Below, piece by piece: positions 5,114 to 6,129 of a DNA stretch of 6,129 bases. Location of the stretch: positions 1-6,129 of the forward strand of contig JBFMFE010000274.1 in assembly GCA_040752295.1 (NCBI GenBank), given 5' to 3'. The notes under the pieces are model-generated. The model did not search any database. It saw nothing but the letters and a program-made list of their open reading frames with translations, and was not told the DNA's origin. The stretch's first letter is position 1. Every line of letters begins with the position of its first letter. This DNA is from JBFMFE01 sp040752295. Its GTDB lineage: Bacteria > UBP15 > UBA6099 > JBFMBQ01. Position numbers and translations under genes: made by a program.

Positions 5114-5869
5114 TTATTTCTTTGTTTCCCAGATTTTCTTTTCGATTGGGTCTTCGATTTCTTTTTTTGCTTTCGTGCTTTTCTCTATTTTCTTTTCGGC
5201 TTTTCCGCTGGTTTCCCCGCTCTGTTTTTTATGTTCGATGTCCTGCGGGGCGGTAAGGGCGGCGGCGGGCGGGGCGGTGGAGAGACTGCCGAGCTGTTTG
5301 GAGACATCGGGGGGGATTCGTACTTTGTCGCCTGTTCGGACTTCCGCTCCGGCGGCGCCTATCAGTTTAAGCGTCGTGATGTGGGTTCCGACCTCGACGA
5401 CTTCCGCGGCGGCGATTGCCGCGTCGTCGCGCAGGATTTCGACGAGAGCGCCGTTGCGGAAACCCCTCTCCCCGAGGTCGCCGTAGCACTGTAGGGCGCC
5501 GTCGGGCGAGATGTTGTCAACCGCCGGGTCGCGAAGGTTCGGCTGGATTTCCCTGATCGTTCCCGCGCCTGCGCCGAGATTCCGTACGAGGTCGCCCTCT
5601 TCCAGCCACGCGCCGGTTTCGAGCGAAAGCGTCCTGAAGGTGACGTACGAGGGATAGATGGAGGAGACGACGGCGGCGCCGATGTTTTTGCCGTCGCGCC
5701 TCACGAGTACCTTGTCGCCGGCGCGAAAGACACCGGTGAGGTCGCCGTAGATTATGAACCTTCCATCCGGGGCGATGTGATCGATCCTGGGGTCGGAAAG
5801 CGCGGCGGGCGCGGCTGAGGAGAGCAACAGAAGCAGCGCCGCGCCGGCGGCGGAAAATCTGCGTTTCAT
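5114..5869 (-). CDS. exported protein with two tandem beta-rich repeats and a charged tail
   Basis: The protein has 251 residues. A Sec signal peptide is clear (MKRRFSAAGAALLLLLSSAA; cleavage probably around residues 20-25, no lipobox cysteine). Two similar domains follow, at about 26-97 and 114-185. Each runs DPxxDxIxPDG (PDG at 34-36 and 122-124), YGDL (41-44 and 129-132), FRxG, a central RD, and a closing GDxVR, the pattern of a small beta-barrel. Residues about 210-251 are a lysine/glutamate-rich low-complexity tail. It should act in the periplasm or at the cell surface. I do not recognise a named family, and the function is unknown. The start is favoured by AAAGGAA (5879-5885), nine bases before the ATG, and by the signal peptide; a longer reading to 5980 would overlap the upstream gene and bury the signal. 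It follows the FGE-type gene by 29 nt and is probably co-transcribed with it. Confidence 0.85.
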   Translation of the reverse strand: MKRRFSAAGAALLLLLSSAAPAALSDPRIDHIAPDGRFIIYGDLTGVFRAGDKVLVRRDGKNIGAAVVSSIYPSYVTFRTLSLETGAWLEEGDLVRNLGAGAGTIREIQPNLRDPAVDNISPDGALQCYGDLGERGFRNGALVEILRDDAAIAAAEVVEVGTHITTLKLIGAAGAEVRTGDKVRIPPDVSKQLGSLSTAPPAAALTAPQDIEHKKQSGETSGKAEKKIEKSTKAKKEIEDPIEKKIWETKK

Positions 5870-5898
5870 CGGTCTCCGTTCCTTTCGCTCGTTTTCGT

Positions 5899-6123
5899 TC
5901 ATTTGCAGCAGCGGAACCCCACGCTTGGCGATCTGAAGTCGGGCGACTGGATTTTCAGGTTTTTGAAGAGGGGCGAGCATTGTTTGAAGTTGGAGCCGCT
6001 GCTTTCGTGCGAGTCGCCTCCCCTGTAGACGGCGTCTTTTTTAGTCGCGCCGGTCCATTCCCAGACGTTGCCGACGAGGTCGGCGACTCCGTGTTCCGTG
6101 ACGCATTTTTCGTTTGTTCCGAG
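5899..6123 (-). CDS. C-terminal fragment of an FGE/SUMF1-family protein (partial, possibly broken)
   Basis: The last 74 residues of a formylglycine-generating-enzyme-like (SUMF1/PvdO/EgtB superfamily) domain can be read. Landmarks are HGVADLVGNVWEWTG, then VYRGGDSHESS, then a C-terminal FRSPSVGFRCCK before the TGA at 5899-5901. These match the family's GNVWEW, RGG and GFRC signatures. Members include sulfatase-maturing oxidases and many uncharacterised, often exported proteins; which one this is cannot be told from the tail. No start codon is available in the readable part. An in-frame TAA lies at 6124-6126, only three bases from the window end, so the gene is either interrupted, frameshifted, or affected by an error at a sequence end. 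The exported-protein gene follows 29 nt downstream. Confidence 0.75.
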   Translation of the reverse strand, partial: LGTNEKCVTEHGVADLVGNVWEWTGATKKDAVYRGGDSHESSGSNFKQCSPLFKNLKIQSPDFRSPSVGFRCCK

Positions 6124-6129
6124 TTAGAA

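Noticed and set aside
4664..5494. Plus-strand open frame of 276 codons
   Set aside because: It is the antisense shadow of the fmdB-like and exported-protein genes; the phenylalanine-rich stretches are complements of their lysine/glutamate-rich tails.
5870..5980. N-terminal extension of the exported protein (37 residues)
   Set aside because: It overlaps the FGE-type coding region in another frame and would place residues ahead of a well-formed signal peptide.
1..6129. CRISPR array, tRNA, rRNA, riboswitch or insertion sequence
   Set aside because: No regularly spaced direct repeats, no recognisable RNA-gene motifs, no transposase, and no intergenic gap longer than about 110 bases to hold them.

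Overview
The window is GC-rich, gene-dense bacterial chromosome with seven readable protein genes, plus the tail of an eighth at the right edge. No rRNA, tRNA, CRISPR array, transposase or phage gene is visible. The combination of a TGS-domain GTPase, an FmdB-type zinc ribbon, a DUF6485-like cysteine-rich protein, an FGE/SUMF1-type protein and a glycosyltransferase-TPR fusion suggests an uncultivated, probably anaerobic diderm bacterium (Planctomycetota, Omnitrophota or Desulfobacterota are the kinds of group I would test). This placement is an inference from gene content and is weak.

Layout. Positions 1-80 hold three hairpins in a row, the last a perfect 22-nt palindrome. A plus-strand glycosyltransferase/TPR gene follows (111-1808); it lacks its N-terminal half and shows signs of a frameshift near its start. 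Next come two minus-strand genes, a zinc-ribbon protein (2171-2668) and a DUF6485-like 65-residue protein (1910-2107), probably one transcript. Divergent to them is a plus-strand membrane protein with three zinc ribbons and a BamE/SmpA-like C-terminal domain (2768-3586). The two directions appear to use divergent promoters that share one palindromic -35 hexamer. A GC-rich hairpin separates this gene from a convergent minus-strand block: FGE-family C-terminus (5899-6123), exported two-repeat protein (5114-5869), FmdB-like protein (4709-5017) and TGS GTPase (3633-4616).

How the genes relate. Four of the eight genes encode small or modular cysteine-rich, presumably metal-binding proteins, but they lie in at least three transcription units and no shared pathway can be read from the sequence. 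The minus-strand block on the right may be partly co-transcribed (29, 96 and 92 nt gaps), although fmdB has its own perfect -10 box. I see no clear defence, secretion or biosynthetic system. The most notable items are the triple-zinc-ribbon/BamE-like fusion with its shared divergent promoter, the broken glycosyltransferase start beside the hairpin cluster, and the in-frame stop in the FGE-type reading frame. For two genes, perfect TATAAT boxes overlap or adjoin apparent upstream start codons, and I used them to choose later starts.
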